Shown: piece by piece, positions 1 to 7,029 of the stretch | Layout: the number at the start of each line of letters is the position of its first letter | How positions within the stretch are numbered: position 1 is the first letter of the stretch | Origin: Candidatus Poseidonia sp. | GTDB lineage: Archaea; Thermoplasmatota; Poseidoniia; Poseidoniales; Poseidoniaceae | Length of the DNA stretch: 8,602 nt | Assembly: GCA_013330155.1 (NCBI GenBank) | Contig: DUIU01000042.1 | Coordinates: 1-8,602, forward strand | Reading direction: 5' to 3' | Position numbers and translations under genes: made by a program | The notes under the pieces: generated by a model | Told to the model about the DNA's origin: nothing | Database searches by the model: none | The model's input: the letters and a program-made list of their open reading frames with translations, nothing else

Positions 1-1662
1 GGATTGTTTTGCCTTCTTGAAGATCTCACGGATGGCACGTTCTGATTCACCTACCCATTTGGAAATCATTTCGGGGCCCTTGATGCTGATGAAGTTGGCC
101 TGTGCTTCGTTCGCAATGGCCTTGGCGAGCAAGGTCTTTCCAGTTCCAGGCGCCCCGAACAACACAATTCCTCGTGGAGGCTTGATACCAAAGTGTTCGA
201 ACAATTCGGGCTTGGTGAGTGGCCATTCAACGGACTCCTTGAGGCGGTCTTTGACCTCCAACAATCCTCCAACTTCGTCCCAACCGACTTCGGGGACTTC
301 AACATAGATTTCACGGAGCGCCGAAGGCTCGATATCTCGTATGGCTTCTTTGAAGTCATCCATGCAGACCTCCATTTTCTCGAGGACTTCGGGTGGAAGG
401 GTTTCTTCCTCGAGGTCAATTTCTGGGAGGTAGCGTCGAAGAGCGCGCATGGCTGCTTCTCGAACCAAGGCAGCGAGATCTGCGCCAACAAACCCGTAGG
501 TGTTGTCAAGCACCCAAGCGATGTCAAAGTCGTCTGCAATGGGCATTTGCCGGGTGTGAACGTCCATGATTTCGCTTCGTCCATCTCGGTCGGGAACGCC
601 GATTTCGATTTCTCGGTCAAAGCGACCTGGTCGGCGAAGAGCCGGGTCGAGAGCATCCCTTCGGTTGGTGGCGCCGATGACGACCACGTTATCGCGACCC
701 TGCATGCCGTCCATCAATGTCAACATCTGGGCGACCACGCGTCGTTCGACTTCCCCGGTAACGTCCTCACGCTTCGGACAAATTGAGTCGATTTCGTCAA
801 TAAAAACGATGGCCGGGGCATTGTCCGCCGCCTCGTCAAAGATTTCTCGAAGTTGTTTTTCGGACTCACCGTAATACTTTGAGATGATTTCAGGTCCATT
901 GATGCTCTTGAAATGGGCATTGACCTCGGTGGCGACCGCTTTTGCAATCATTGTCTTCCCAGTACCGGGAGGTCCGTGCAGCAACACACCTTTGGGAGGG
1001 TCGATACCCAGACGGCGGAACAATTCAGGGTGCTTGAGCGGTAGCTCAATCATTTCGCGGACTTTCAGAAGTTGTTGACCAATGCCGCCGACATCCTCGT
1101 AGGTGATGCCTTCGGATTGACCGACGTCCTCTTCGGCAACGGCCTCGTCTTTGATGACAATCTCGGTATCGGTGGTTACCACCACGATGCCTTTTGGAAC
1201 GGTTTGCACGACGGCGAAGGGGAGGGCCTCAGCAAAAAGGGTCATGCCAGGAATGAAAATCCGGTCGCCTGCAACCACCGGTCGCTTGGCCAAGCCTCGC
1301 TTAGCAAAGCCTTCGATGCCAGGGCCGAACTTCACTTTCTGCTTGTTGGCCATGACTGGAGAGATGGTGAGTTTGGTGCAGGTTTTTGCCTCGACCTTTC
1401 GCACCGTGACGCGGTCGCCGAGACTAACCCCTGCGTTCTTTCTGATGATCCCATCCATTCGAATGATGTCCATTTTCGCATCTTCGGGTCGACTTCGCCA
1501 GTAAATGGCAGCGGTGGAACGCTCTTCTCCGCTGATCTCCACGAAATCACCGGGCTTGAGGTCTAAGCCCATTTCCGAAGAAATACGGGCTCGCCCGAAG
1601 CCTACATCGGAGGGTATGGCCTTTGATACGCGCAATTCAATGGTGTCGTCTTTGTCTGCCAT
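1..1662 (-). CDS. cdc48: CDC48/VAT-type AAA+ ATPase (3' end beyond window)
   Basis: Cytosolic hexameric ATP-driven unfoldase of the CDC48/p97/VAT family, which threads substrate proteins through its pore for proteasomal degradation or remodelling. The minus strand reads as 554 uninterrupted codons from the ATG at 1662 to the window edge. The N-domain (double-psi barrel plus beta-clam) spans about residues 1-180. D1 has Walker A GPPGTGKT (230-237), pore-loop KYYG (262-265), Walker B IVFIDE (285-290), sensor-1 N333 and arginine fingers in RRPGRFDRE (343-351). D2 begins near 457, with Walker A GAPGTGKT (503-510; Ala in place of the commoner Pro) and pore-loop KWVG (535-538). The family is usually about 730-750 residues, so roughly 180-200 residues, including the D2 Walker B, lie outside. 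The start is supported by a GGGAG motif and a TATA-like box at sensible spacing. It is divergent from the aldehyde dehydrogenase gene. Family assignment is very secure. Confidence 0.97.
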   Translation of the reverse strand, partial: MADKDDTIELRVSKAIPSDVGFGRARISSEMGLDLKPGDFVEISGEERSTAAIYWRSRPEDAKMDIIRMDGIIRKNAGVSLGDRVTVRKVEAKTCTKLTISPVMANKQKVKFGPGIEGFAKRGLAKRPVVAGDRIFIPGMTLFAEALPFAVVQTVPKGIVVVTTDTEIVIKDEAVAEEDVGQSEGITYEDVGGIGQQLLKVREMIELPLKHPELFRRLGIDPPKGVLLHGPPGTGKTMIAKAVATEVNAHFKSINGPEIISKYYGESEKQLREIFDEAADNAPAIVFIDEIDSICPKREDVTGEVERRVVAQMLTLMDGMQGRDNVVVIGATNRRDALDPALRRPGRFDREIEIGVPDRDGRSEIMDVHTRQMPIADDFDIAWVLDNTYGFVGADLAALVREAAMRALRRYLPEIDLEEETLPPEVLEKMEVCMDDFKEAIRDIEPSALREIYVEVPEVGWDEVGGLLEVKDRLKESVEWPLTKPELFEHFGIKPPRGIVLFGAPGTGKTLLAKAIANEAQANFISIKGPEMISKWVGESERAIREIFKKAKQS

Positions 1663-1666
1663 GTGT

Positions 1667-1671
1667 CTCCC
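1667..1671 (-). promoter_or_regulatory. Ribosome-binding site of cdc48
   Basis: Read on the minus strand, GGGAG (within AGAGGGAGACAC) ends 4 nt before the ATG at 1662. It supports this start codon. The spacing is a little short but within the range used by archaea. Confidence 0.55.
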
Positions 1672-1696
1672 TCTCTTTGGAATGAACCATCTACGG

Positions 1697-1703
1697 TATA
1701 TAA
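1697..1703 (-). promoter_or_regulatory. TATA box, probable cdc48 promoter
   Basis: The minus strand reads TTATATA, close to the archaeal TTTAWATA consensus. Its centre lies about 38 bp upstream of the cdc48 ATG. Placing transcription start about 26 bp downstream of the box would give a leader of roughly 10 nt that still contains the GGGAG motif. This is the most AT-rich spot in the intergenic region. Transcription start is inferred, not seen. Confidence 0.6.
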
Positions 1704-1757
1704 TGAAATTCAACCGGGCCTTAGGTCTGTCCGCAAGAGAGTGTACGGAAGGGCCAC

Positions 1758-1763
1758 TATAAA
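1758..1763 (+). promoter_or_regulatory. TATA-like box, possible aldehyde dehydrogenase promoter
   Basis: TATAAA on the plus strand in an otherwise GC-rich stretch, 87 bp upstream of the aldehyde dehydrogenase ATG. Start-site spacing would put transcription initiation near 1785-1790 and leave a leader of about 60 nt containing the inverted repeat at 1797-1817. No clear BRE purine run precedes it, so the call is tentative. Confidence 0.35.
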
Positions 1764-1796
1764 CCCGAGCCCGAGGGTCTTTCAACCACGGATAGA

Positions 1797-1817
1797 GATG
1801 GAAACATTCCTTCCATC
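1797..1817. repeat. Inverted repeat, 7-bp arms, 7-nt spacer
   Basis: GATGGAA at 1797-1803 and its exact complement TTCCATC at 1811-1817 flank the spacer ACATTCC. The repeat lies between the candidate TATA box (1758-1763) and the aldehyde dehydrogenase start (1851). It could be a dimeric repressor operator just past the transcription start, or a leader hairpin. The arms are exact, but a repeat this short can arise by chance. Confidence 0.4.
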
Positions 1818-1850
1818 ACATTCAAGAGACGGGTCAAGGTCGCAAAAGGC

Positions 1851-3479
1851 ATGGTTCACGTTCTCGAAACCGGCTTGGAATACATGGAAATCACTAACCC
1901 CACTGGCAAACCAGCCGTGCGAGGGTACAACATCATCAATGGACAATTGGCTTCAGCCAGCGACAAAGGAACGTTTTCGTCCACCAATCCAGCCCACCTC
2001 GCCGATTGCCTGGGCGAATTCCCATTGTCAACCCGAGACGATGTCCATGAAGCGCTCCACGCAGCCCGTGCTGCTTTCCCTGCATGGGCAGCAACACCTG
2101 CCCCTACACGCGGTCAAATCATCGGAAACATGGGCCGCCTCCTCATGGAACACAAGGACGCTCTTGTGGCCCTCGAAACACGTGAGATTGGCAAGACCCT
2201 CAAGGAATCGGGTGGTGAAATTCAGGAAGCCATTGACACCTGTTTGTTCTTCCAATCAGAAGGACGACGACTTTACGGGCAAACCGTCAATTCCGAATTG
2301 CCCGACAAGGAACTCTTCACCTACCGCCGCCCGCTGGGTGTGTGTGGCATCATCAACGCCTGCAACTTCCCTTCCGCCGTGCCGTTCTGGAAAATGATCC
2401 CCGCCATCATGTGCGGAAACACCTGCGTGTGGAAGAGCCCTCAGGATGCTCCTTTGCTCTCGTTCGCCCTTGCTCGTGTCATGCACGAAGCCGGCCTACC
2501 TGACGGCGTCATTAACCTCGTCCACGGAAAGGGAAGTGGCGCAGGCCAATACCTCGTTGACGCTGTGGATGAAGGCTTGGTCAACAAAATCTCCTTTACC
2601 GGTTCAACCGGTGTTGGAAAGATGATCGGTGAAGTCTGTGGACGAAACCTGGTCTCCTGTTCGCTTGAGTTGGGCGGCAAAAACCCGCTTGTCGTGATGC
2701 CTTCCGCCGACCTTAACAACGCCGTTGAAGGCGCCTACTGGGGCTCCTTTGGTACAGCAGGACAACGGTGCACAAGCCTCGGGAACCTCATCCTCCACGA
2801 AGACATCTACGACGAATTCATGGAGCGATTCATGGAGAAAGTCAAGTCAACCCGCATCGGTAATTCACTGGTCCACAAGGACGTCCTCTACGGGCCCATG
2901 CTCTCAGAGAAGTACGCCAAGGACTTCCTTGTTGGCCTTGAAATGGCCAAGGCCAGCGGCGCCACACAACTTTGGGGCAAGGGTACCATCACACCCGAGA
3001 GCGCCCCGGACAACTTCCTCGGTGATGCCAACGAAGGCGTCTTCATGTGGCCGCACGTGTTTGCAGACGTCACCGAAGACATGGATTGCTTCCACGAGGA
3101 GATTTTCGGACCCGCCGTCACCGTCGTGAAGGCCAAGGATTTCGACCACGCTCTGCACTTGGCCAACGCCAGCCCCTATGGATTGTCGTCGGCCATTTAC
3201 ACGAACGACCGACTCGAAGCATACCGCTACAAAACCGGCATCAAAGCAGGCATGACCGGCATCAACAACTCCACGACTGGGGCTGAAGCACACCTGCCGT
3301 TTGGCGGTGTCAAGGGCTCGGGCAACGGTACTCGAGAATCAGGCATATGGGTGATTGAAGCCTACTCGTATTGGCATGCTGTCAACGATGAACTGTCCGG
3401 AAAACTTCAGTTGGCCCAAATGGACGTCGATGAGATTGAAATGGTTGAGGCCGAAGTAAATTGGTCGGAATTGGCCTGA
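1851..3479 (+). CDS. NAD(P)-dependent aldehyde dehydrogenase
   Basis: Soluble aldehyde dehydrogenase superfamily enzyme oxidising an aldehyde to the carboxylate with NAD(P)+. All core motifs are present: oxyanion-hole Asn in CNFPSA (N172), cofactor Lys in WKSP (K195), Rossmann FTGSTGVG (249-256), general base in LELGGK (E273), nucleophile in GQRC (C307), EEIFGP (416-421) and PFGG (483-486). At 542 residues it is longer than the usual 480-510. The extra length is an acidic C-terminal tail from about 511 and an N-terminal leader. Segments such as GTAGQRCTS and LYGPM recall the ALDH7 (aminoadipate semialdehyde) group, but EEIFGP does not, so the substrate is left open. The ATG at 1851 is the first in frame and has only a weak AAGG-type site upstream; the ATG at 1884 (residue 12) is an alternative. 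It is divergent from cdc48 and 96 bp upstream of sdhC on the same strand; co-transcription is possible but unproven. Confidence 0.93.
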   Translation: MVHVLETGLEYMEITNPTGKPAVRGYNIINGQLASASDKGTFSSTNPAHLADCLGEFPLSTRDDVHEALHAARAAFPAWAATPAPTRGQIIGNMGRLLMEHKDALVALETREIGKTLKESGGEIQEAIDTCLFFQSEGRRLYGQTVNSELPDKELFTYRRPLGVCGIINACNFPSAVPFWKMIPAIMCGNTCVWKSPQDAPLLSFALARVMHEAGLPDGVINLVHGKGSGAGQYLVDAVDEGLVNKISFTGSTGVGKMIGEVCGRNLVSCSLELGGKNPLVVMPSADLNNAVEGAYWGSFGTAGQRCTSLGNLILHEDIYDEFMERFMEKVKSTRIGNSLVHKDVLYGPMLSEKYAKDFLVGLEMAKASGATQLWGKGTITPESAPDNFLGDANEGVFMWPHVFADVTEDMDCFHEEIFGPAVTVVKAKDFDHALHLANASPYGLSSAIYTNDRLEAYRYKTGIKAGMTGINNSTTGAEAHLPFGGVKGSGNGTRESGIWVIEAYSYWHAVNDELSGKLQLAQMDVDEIEMVEAEVNWSELA

Positions 3480-3545
3480 TATTCTTCCAAAACCGTTCTG
3501 CGGCTCAATGGTGAACCTCAAAGACCCTGCGCCACTCGGATAGCA

Positions 3546-3563
3546 TGTTCCCGTAAGGGAACA
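3546..3563 (+). promoter_or_regulatory. Hairpin with GTAA tetraloop ahead of the sdh operon
   Basis: TGTTCCC (3546-3552) and GGGAACA (3557-3563) are exact complements around GTAA. In RNA this is a 7-bp stem capped by a GNRA-class tetraloop. The next six bases are GGGGGA, the probable ribosome-binding site of sdhC, so the stem abuts the initiation region. There is no T-run after it, which argues against a terminator. Possible roles are mRNA stabilisation, a processing site between the aldehyde dehydrogenase and sdh messages, or an operator for a dimeric regulator. The structure is seen; the role is inferred. Confidence 0.55.
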
Positions 3564-3569
3564 GGGGGA
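3564..3569 (+). promoter_or_regulatory. Ribosome-binding site of sdhC
   Basis: GGGGGA immediately follows the hairpin and ends 6 nt before the ATG at 3576. It supports that start codon. The rest of the 96-bp gap after the aldehyde dehydrogenase shows no convincing TATA box; the only AT-richer spot is GATATTCTT at its very beginning, around 3478. Confidence 0.55.
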
Positions 3570-3575
3570 AATTGC

Positions 3576-4394
3576 ATGGGTGAAGGCATAAAACTCCCCG
3601 TCCTGAACGGACTGGGGCGCACCAACCGGATCGACAACTGGTGGAGCCAGCCCGTTGCCATGGGAACCGGCCTAACCGCCGCCCTCATCTACACGTTCTG
3701 GCGGTTGTTCTTCTACGATGCTGACATTTCCTACAAACTCCATGGAAGCACGGTGATGTCGCCCATCTTTTCTCCAAATGTCCTCGAATGGGACTTGTTT
3801 GGCCTGTCAGCGTGGAATCACCCCGAATGGGTCAACGCCGCCATTCTCGTCCTGTGGATCCCCTTTGGATTCAGGGGTACTTGCTACTACATGCGCCGCG
3901 TTTACTATCGCACCTTCTTCGCCAGTCCAACGGCGTGTTGGGTCGACGAGCCTGAAATCAACAAAGCAATCGGGTATCAAGGGGAGCGAAGGATGTTCCT
4001 CTTCAACAACCTCCACCGATACTTCCTCTACGCTGCTATGGTGATTATTCTCATCAAGTGGTGGGACGTAACCCACACCATGCACTTCCACTCCGCTGCC
4101 CACGAAGGTTATGGCCTCTCCATCGGAACCTTCGTGATGGGTTTTGAAGCCTTCCTTCTCACGATGTACGTGACCTCCTGCCACGCCCTCCGACATCTTG
4201 CTGGAGGCATGCTGGACCGCTGGACCTCAAGAATCAGCCGTGTCCGAGGCGTCCTCTTTGGGAAGATCAGCATCGCCAATCGCTCGCATGGATTCTGGTT
4301 TTGGACATCACTAACCTTTGTATTCCTCGGCGACATCTGGGTTCTACTGGTCGCAGAAGGGCGGGTCAACGACATGGTGCTTCTTGTGATCTGA
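3576..4394 (+). CDS. sdhC: Succinate dehydrogenase membrane anchor (cytochrome b-type) subunit
   Basis: Integral membrane subunit that anchors the SdhAB catalytic dimer and passes electrons to quinone. At 272 residues it does the job of separate SdhC and SdhD. About five hydrophobic helices can be placed: 27-47, 85-105, 148-165, 181-202 and 241-261. Motifs such as FRGTCYYMRRVYYR (99-112), NLHRYFLY (145-152) and SCHALRHLAGG (201-211) closely resemble, from memory, the single anchor of actinobacterial SDH1. That group is described as a di-haem enzyme. H147, H203 and H207, near helix ends, are candidate haem ligands here, but this is not established. The start is set by GGGGGA 6 nt upstream. It is first in sdhCAB, with only 9 nt before sdhA. 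The function follows from both the motifs and the operon position. Confidence 0.9.
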   Translation: MGEGIKLPVLNGLGRTNRIDNWWSQPVAMGTGLTAALIYTFWRLFFYDADISYKLHGSTVMSPIFSPNVLEWDLFGLSAWNHPEWVNAAILVLWIPFGFRGTCYYMRRVYYRTFFASPTACWVDEPEINKAIGYQGERRMFLFNNLHRYFLYAAMVIILIKWWDVTHTMHFHSAAHEGYGLSIGTFVMGFEAFLLTMYVTSCHALRHLAGGMLDRWTSRISRVRGVLFGKISIANRSHGFWFWTSLTFVFLGDIWVLLVAEGRVNDMVLLVI

Positions 4395-4400
4395 GGTGAG
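4395..4400 (+). promoter_or_regulatory. Ribosome-binding site of sdhA
   Basis: GGTGAG directly follows the sdhC stop codon and lies 3 nt before the sdhA ATG at 4404. GGTGA is a classic archaeal anti-16S match. With no room for a promoter, it shows that sdhA is translated from the sdhC message. Confidence 0.65.
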
Positions 4401-4403
4401 ACA

Positions 4404-6257
4404 ATGACTGAGAACATTACCAACCACGAATACGATGTCATCATCATCGGTGCTGGCGGTGCAGGTCTACGGGCCGCCATCGAAAGTGCCCGAAGCGGTG
4501 CCAAAACGGCCATTATCACCAAGTCCTTGCTTGGCAAGGCCCACACCGTCATGGCCGAAGGCGGCTGTGCAGCAGCTCTCCAAAACGCCGATCCAAGGGA
4601 CGGCTGGAAGGTCCACTTCCACGACACCATGAAAGGAAGCAAGTGGCTTGCTAACTGGCGGATGGCAGAATACCACGCCAAGGAGGCTCCCGACCGCGTT
4701 CGAGAATTGGAACAGTGGGGAGCCGTTTTTGACCGCACACGAAAGAACCTCATCAACCAACGAAACTTCGGAGGTCACACCTTCCCACGCCTCGCTCACG
4801 TCGGCGATGCAACCGGGCTCGAGATCATTCGCACCCTCCAGGAAAGGGGCATTCACGAAGGGATTGACATCTTCATGGAATACACCGTCCGCACCCTCCT
4901 CAAGGAAGGCGACCGAGTCACGGGCTGTGTGGCCTACACCCGAGTTGATGGTGACATTCACGCCTTCTCCGCCAAGTCCGTGGTTCTAGCAACCGGTGGC
5001 ATCACCCGATGCTGGTCGGTCTGTTCAGGCTCCTGGGAGTACACCGGAGATGGCCATGCCCTCGCATTGTGGGCAGGTGCTGAGCTTCGAGACATGGAGT
5101 TCGTCCAATTCCACCCAACCGGCATGGTTTGGCCTCCCTCCGTGCGAGGCATCCTCGTGACCGAGGGTGTTCGAGGCGAAGGTGGTCGGTTGACCAACAG
5201 CGAAGGGAGCCGGTTCATGTTTGATTACGTTCCCGAAATGTTTGCTGGCGACCATGCAGACACCATTGAAGAATCTGACCAGTGGGTCGAAGAAGTGGTC
5301 AGCGGTAAGCTCGCCACCGTTCGTCGCCCACCCGAACTCTTGACCCGGGACGTTGTGGCCAAGGCCATCAACTCCGAAGTGAAAGCCGGTCGAGGCTCCC
5401 CGCACGGCGGTGCCTTCCTCGACATCTCCCACCGTGGTGAAGAAGCAATTCTCAAGAAACTCCCCTCCATGCACCATCAATTCAAGGAACTTGCTGGCGT
5501 TGACATCAGCAAAGAACCGATGGAAGTCGGACCAACCGCTCACTACGTGATGGGAGGAGTCCGAGTTAACGCTGAGTCCCAAGAGACCACCGTTCCAGGC
5601 CTGTTTGCTTGCGGAGAAGTCGCCTCAGGCCTTCACGGAGCGAACCGATTGGGCGGAAACTCGCTTTCTGACCTCATCGTGTTTGGTAAGCGGGCTGGTG
5701 AATATGCCGCCAAACGTGCCAAGGACCTCGCCCAACCCGCCATCGACGAAGAACAAGTCGGACGAGCGATTGACGACATGCTCGCTCCTTTGATGCGAGA
5801 AGGCGGAGAAAACCCCGGTCAAATCTACGATGAGATGCGCGACATGATGCAAGCCAAGGTCGGCATCATCCGAACAAAGAACGAACTTGACGAAGCCCTT
5901 GGCGACATCAAATCGTTCAAAGAGCGAGCATTGGCCTGTTCATCGGGAACCTCCCGGAAGTACAATTCAGGCTGGCACCAAGCTCTCGACCTCATCAACA
6001 TGGCCGATGTTTCACACGCCGCCACCTTGGCTGCCATCACCCGAGAAGAAAGCCGAGGAGGCCACACCCGCGACGACTTCCCTACCCCTGAAGATGACTA
6101 CTGGGGCCAAACTTTGAACATCATCTGGATGGAAAATGGCGAGATGAAAATCCGTCAAGAGCCGGTTGAAGAGATGCGTGATGACCTCAAAGAGGCCCTT
6201 ACTGAAGTGAAGACGATGATTGCCGAACGTGCAGCAGAAGCAGGAGGCGAAAATTGA
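4404..6257 (+). CDS. sdhA: Succinate dehydrogenase flavoprotein subunit
   Basis: Catalytic FAD subunit that oxidises succinate to fumarate at the membrane face and hands electrons to SdhB. The 617 residues are in the normal range for the family. The FAD-binding GAGGAG is at 16-21. H47 in KAHTVMAEGG matches the histidine that binds FAD covalently in this family. Active-site landmarks are HPTG (H237), TEGVRGEGG (R257), HYVMGG (H380) and ANRLGGNSL (R415). The C-terminal helical domain and capping region are present, with no frame break. It is the second gene of sdhCAB, 9 nt after sdhC and overlapping the sdhB start by one base. Fumarate reductases share these motifs, so direction cannot be fixed by sequence alone; the neighbouring anchor type favours succinate oxidation. 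Confidence 0.97.
   Translation: MTENITNHEYDVIIIGAGGAGLRAAIESARSGAKTAIITKSLLGKAHTVMAEGGCAAALQNADPRDGWKVHFHDTMKGSKWLANWRMAEYHAKEAPDRVRELEQWGAVFDRTRKNLINQRNFGGHTFPRLAHVGDATGLEIIRTLQERGIHEGIDIFMEYTVRTLLKEGDRVTGCVAYTRVDGDIHAFSAKSVVLATGGITRCWSVCSGSWEYTGDGHALALWAGAELRDMEFVQFHPTGMVWPPSVRGILVTEGVRGEGGRLTNSEGSRFMFDYVPEMFAGDHADTIEESDQWVEEVVSGKLATVRRPPELLTRDVVAKAINSEVKAGRGSPHGGAFLDISHRGEEAILKKLPSMHHQFKELAGVDISKEPMEVGPTAHYVMGGVRVNAESQETTVPGLFACGEVASGLHGANRLGGNSLSDLIVFGKRAGEYAAKRAKDLAQPAIDEEQVGRAIDDMLAPLMREGGENPGQIYDEMRDMMQAKVGIIRTKNELDEALGDIKSFKERALACSSGTSRKYNSGWHQALDLINMADVSHAATLAAITREESRGGHTRDDFPTPEDDYWGQTLNIIWMENGEMKIRQEPVEEMRDDLKEALTEVKTMIAERAAEAGGEN
6242..6247 (+). promoter_or_regulatory. Strong ribosome-binding site of sdhB, inside sdhA
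   Basis: AGGAGG lies within the last codons of sdhA, 9 nt before the ATG at 6257. It decides the sdhB start in favour of that ATG over the adjacent in-frame TTG at 6254. It is the best Shine-Dalgarno match seen in the window. Confidence 0.75.
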
Positions 6258-7024
6258 TGTCGCTCAAAGGAACCACACAATCGTTCAGCATTCTACGAGG
6301 TGAAGGCGACGAGGCCGAATTGGAGGCCTACGATCTTGAACTCGACGAGGGCATGGTGGTCTTGGATTGCCTTCACCGAATCCAACACGAACAGGAGCCG
6401 GACATGGCCGTCCGTTGGAATTGCAAGGCAGGAAAGTGTGGCTCATGTTCCGCTGAAATCAACGGCCGCCCACGCTTGATGTGCATGACTCGAATGAGCG
6501 ATGTCGTAGCAGAAACACCTGCAGGCCAGCCCATTGAAATTCGACCCATGAAGGCGTTTCCGCACGTCAAAGACCTCGTGACTGACGTCAGTTGGAACTA
6601 TGAAGTCGCCCAACGAATCGCCCCCATCAACGGCCCTGAAACCATGGATTGGGAATTCAACCAAATGGAAGCCGACCGAGTGCAGCATTTCCGAGAGTGC
6701 ATCGAATGTTTCCTCTGTGTGAACACGTGCCACGTCCTTCGAGACCACGCTCTGTTCGATGACTTCGCCGGACCTCGCAACCTTGTCCGCTTAGCGCAAT
6801 ACGAAATGCACCCCCTTGATACGGAGGACCGAGTTCCTGAAATCAAGAAAGAATTCGGTGTTGAGTACTGCAACATTACGCGATGCTGCACCGAGGTTTG
6901 TCCTGCTGGCATCCAAATTACCGACGATGCCATCATCCAACTCAAAGAGCGCGTGGTTGACCGATACTACGACCCGTTGCAACGAATTTGGCGAACCATA
7001 ACGCGAAAGAACGTTCGCTATTGA
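6257..7024 (+). CDS. sdhB: Succinate dehydrogenase iron-sulfur subunit
   Basis: Electron-transfer subunit carrying electrons from the SdhA flavin to quinone through three clusters. The 255-residue length is typical. The [2Fe-2S] ligands are C56, C61, C64 and C76 (CKAGKCGSC plus a downstream Cys). The C-terminal domain has CIECFLCVNTC (C148, C151, C154, C158) and YCNITRCCTEVCP (C205, C211, C215). By family logic these supply the [4Fe-4S] and [3Fe-4S] clusters. The first motif ends CH instead of the CP common in proteobacterial SdhB; as I recall, actinobacterial SDH1 also has CHV here. The start is the ATG overlapping the sdhA stop (TGATG), served by AGGAGG; a preceding in-frame TTG is not needed. 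It is the last gene of the operon, ending 2 bp before a convergent gene. Confidence 0.96.
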   Translation: MSLKGTTQSFSILRGEGDEAELEAYDLELDEGMVVLDCLHRIQHEQEPDMAVRWNCKAGKCGSCSAEINGRPRLMCMTRMSDVVAETPAGQPIEIRPMKAFPHVKDLVTDVSWNYEVAQRIAPINGPETMDWEFNQMEADRVQHFRECIECFLCVNTCHVLRDHALFDDFAGPRNLVRLAQYEMHPLDTEDRVPEIKKEFGVEYCNITRCCTEVCPAGIQITDDAIIQLKERVVDRYYDPLQRIWRTITRKNVRY

Positions 7025-7029
7025 GCTCA
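7022..7029. repeat. 8-bp palindrome joining two convergent stop codons
   Basis: TGAGCTCA is a perfect palindrome. Its left TGA is the sdhB stop, and its right end read on the minus strand is the TGA stop of the membrane protein gene. The two genes are separated by only two bases, so there is no room for an ordinary terminator between them and each transcript must run into the other gene. Confidence 0.8.

Noticed and set aside
66..786. Open frames on both strands (193-786 +, 66-656 -) at the start of the window
   Set aside because: They lie inside the cdc48 reading frame, which shows intact AAA+ motifs throughout; the alternative translations show no domain.
1663..2397. Long plus-strand frame of 244 codons
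   Set aside because: It overlaps the aldehyde dehydrogenase in another frame, and its translation is low in complexity with no recognisable motif.
3546..3563. Hairpin as an intrinsic terminator of the aldehyde dehydrogenase gene
   Set aside because: No T-run follows it, and a ribosome-binding site and start codon come immediately after.
4109..4756. Antisense frame across the sdhC-sdhA junction
   Set aside because: It is a shadow of two well-supported genes, and its translation looks like composition-driven noise.
5025..5582. Antisense frame inside sdhA
   Set aside because: It opposes a fully conserved catalytic region of sdhA, and no promoter or ribosome-binding site favours it.
6254..6256. 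TTG as the sdhB start
   Set aside because: The next codon is ATG, correctly spaced from AGGAGG and overlapping the sdhA stop as TGATG.
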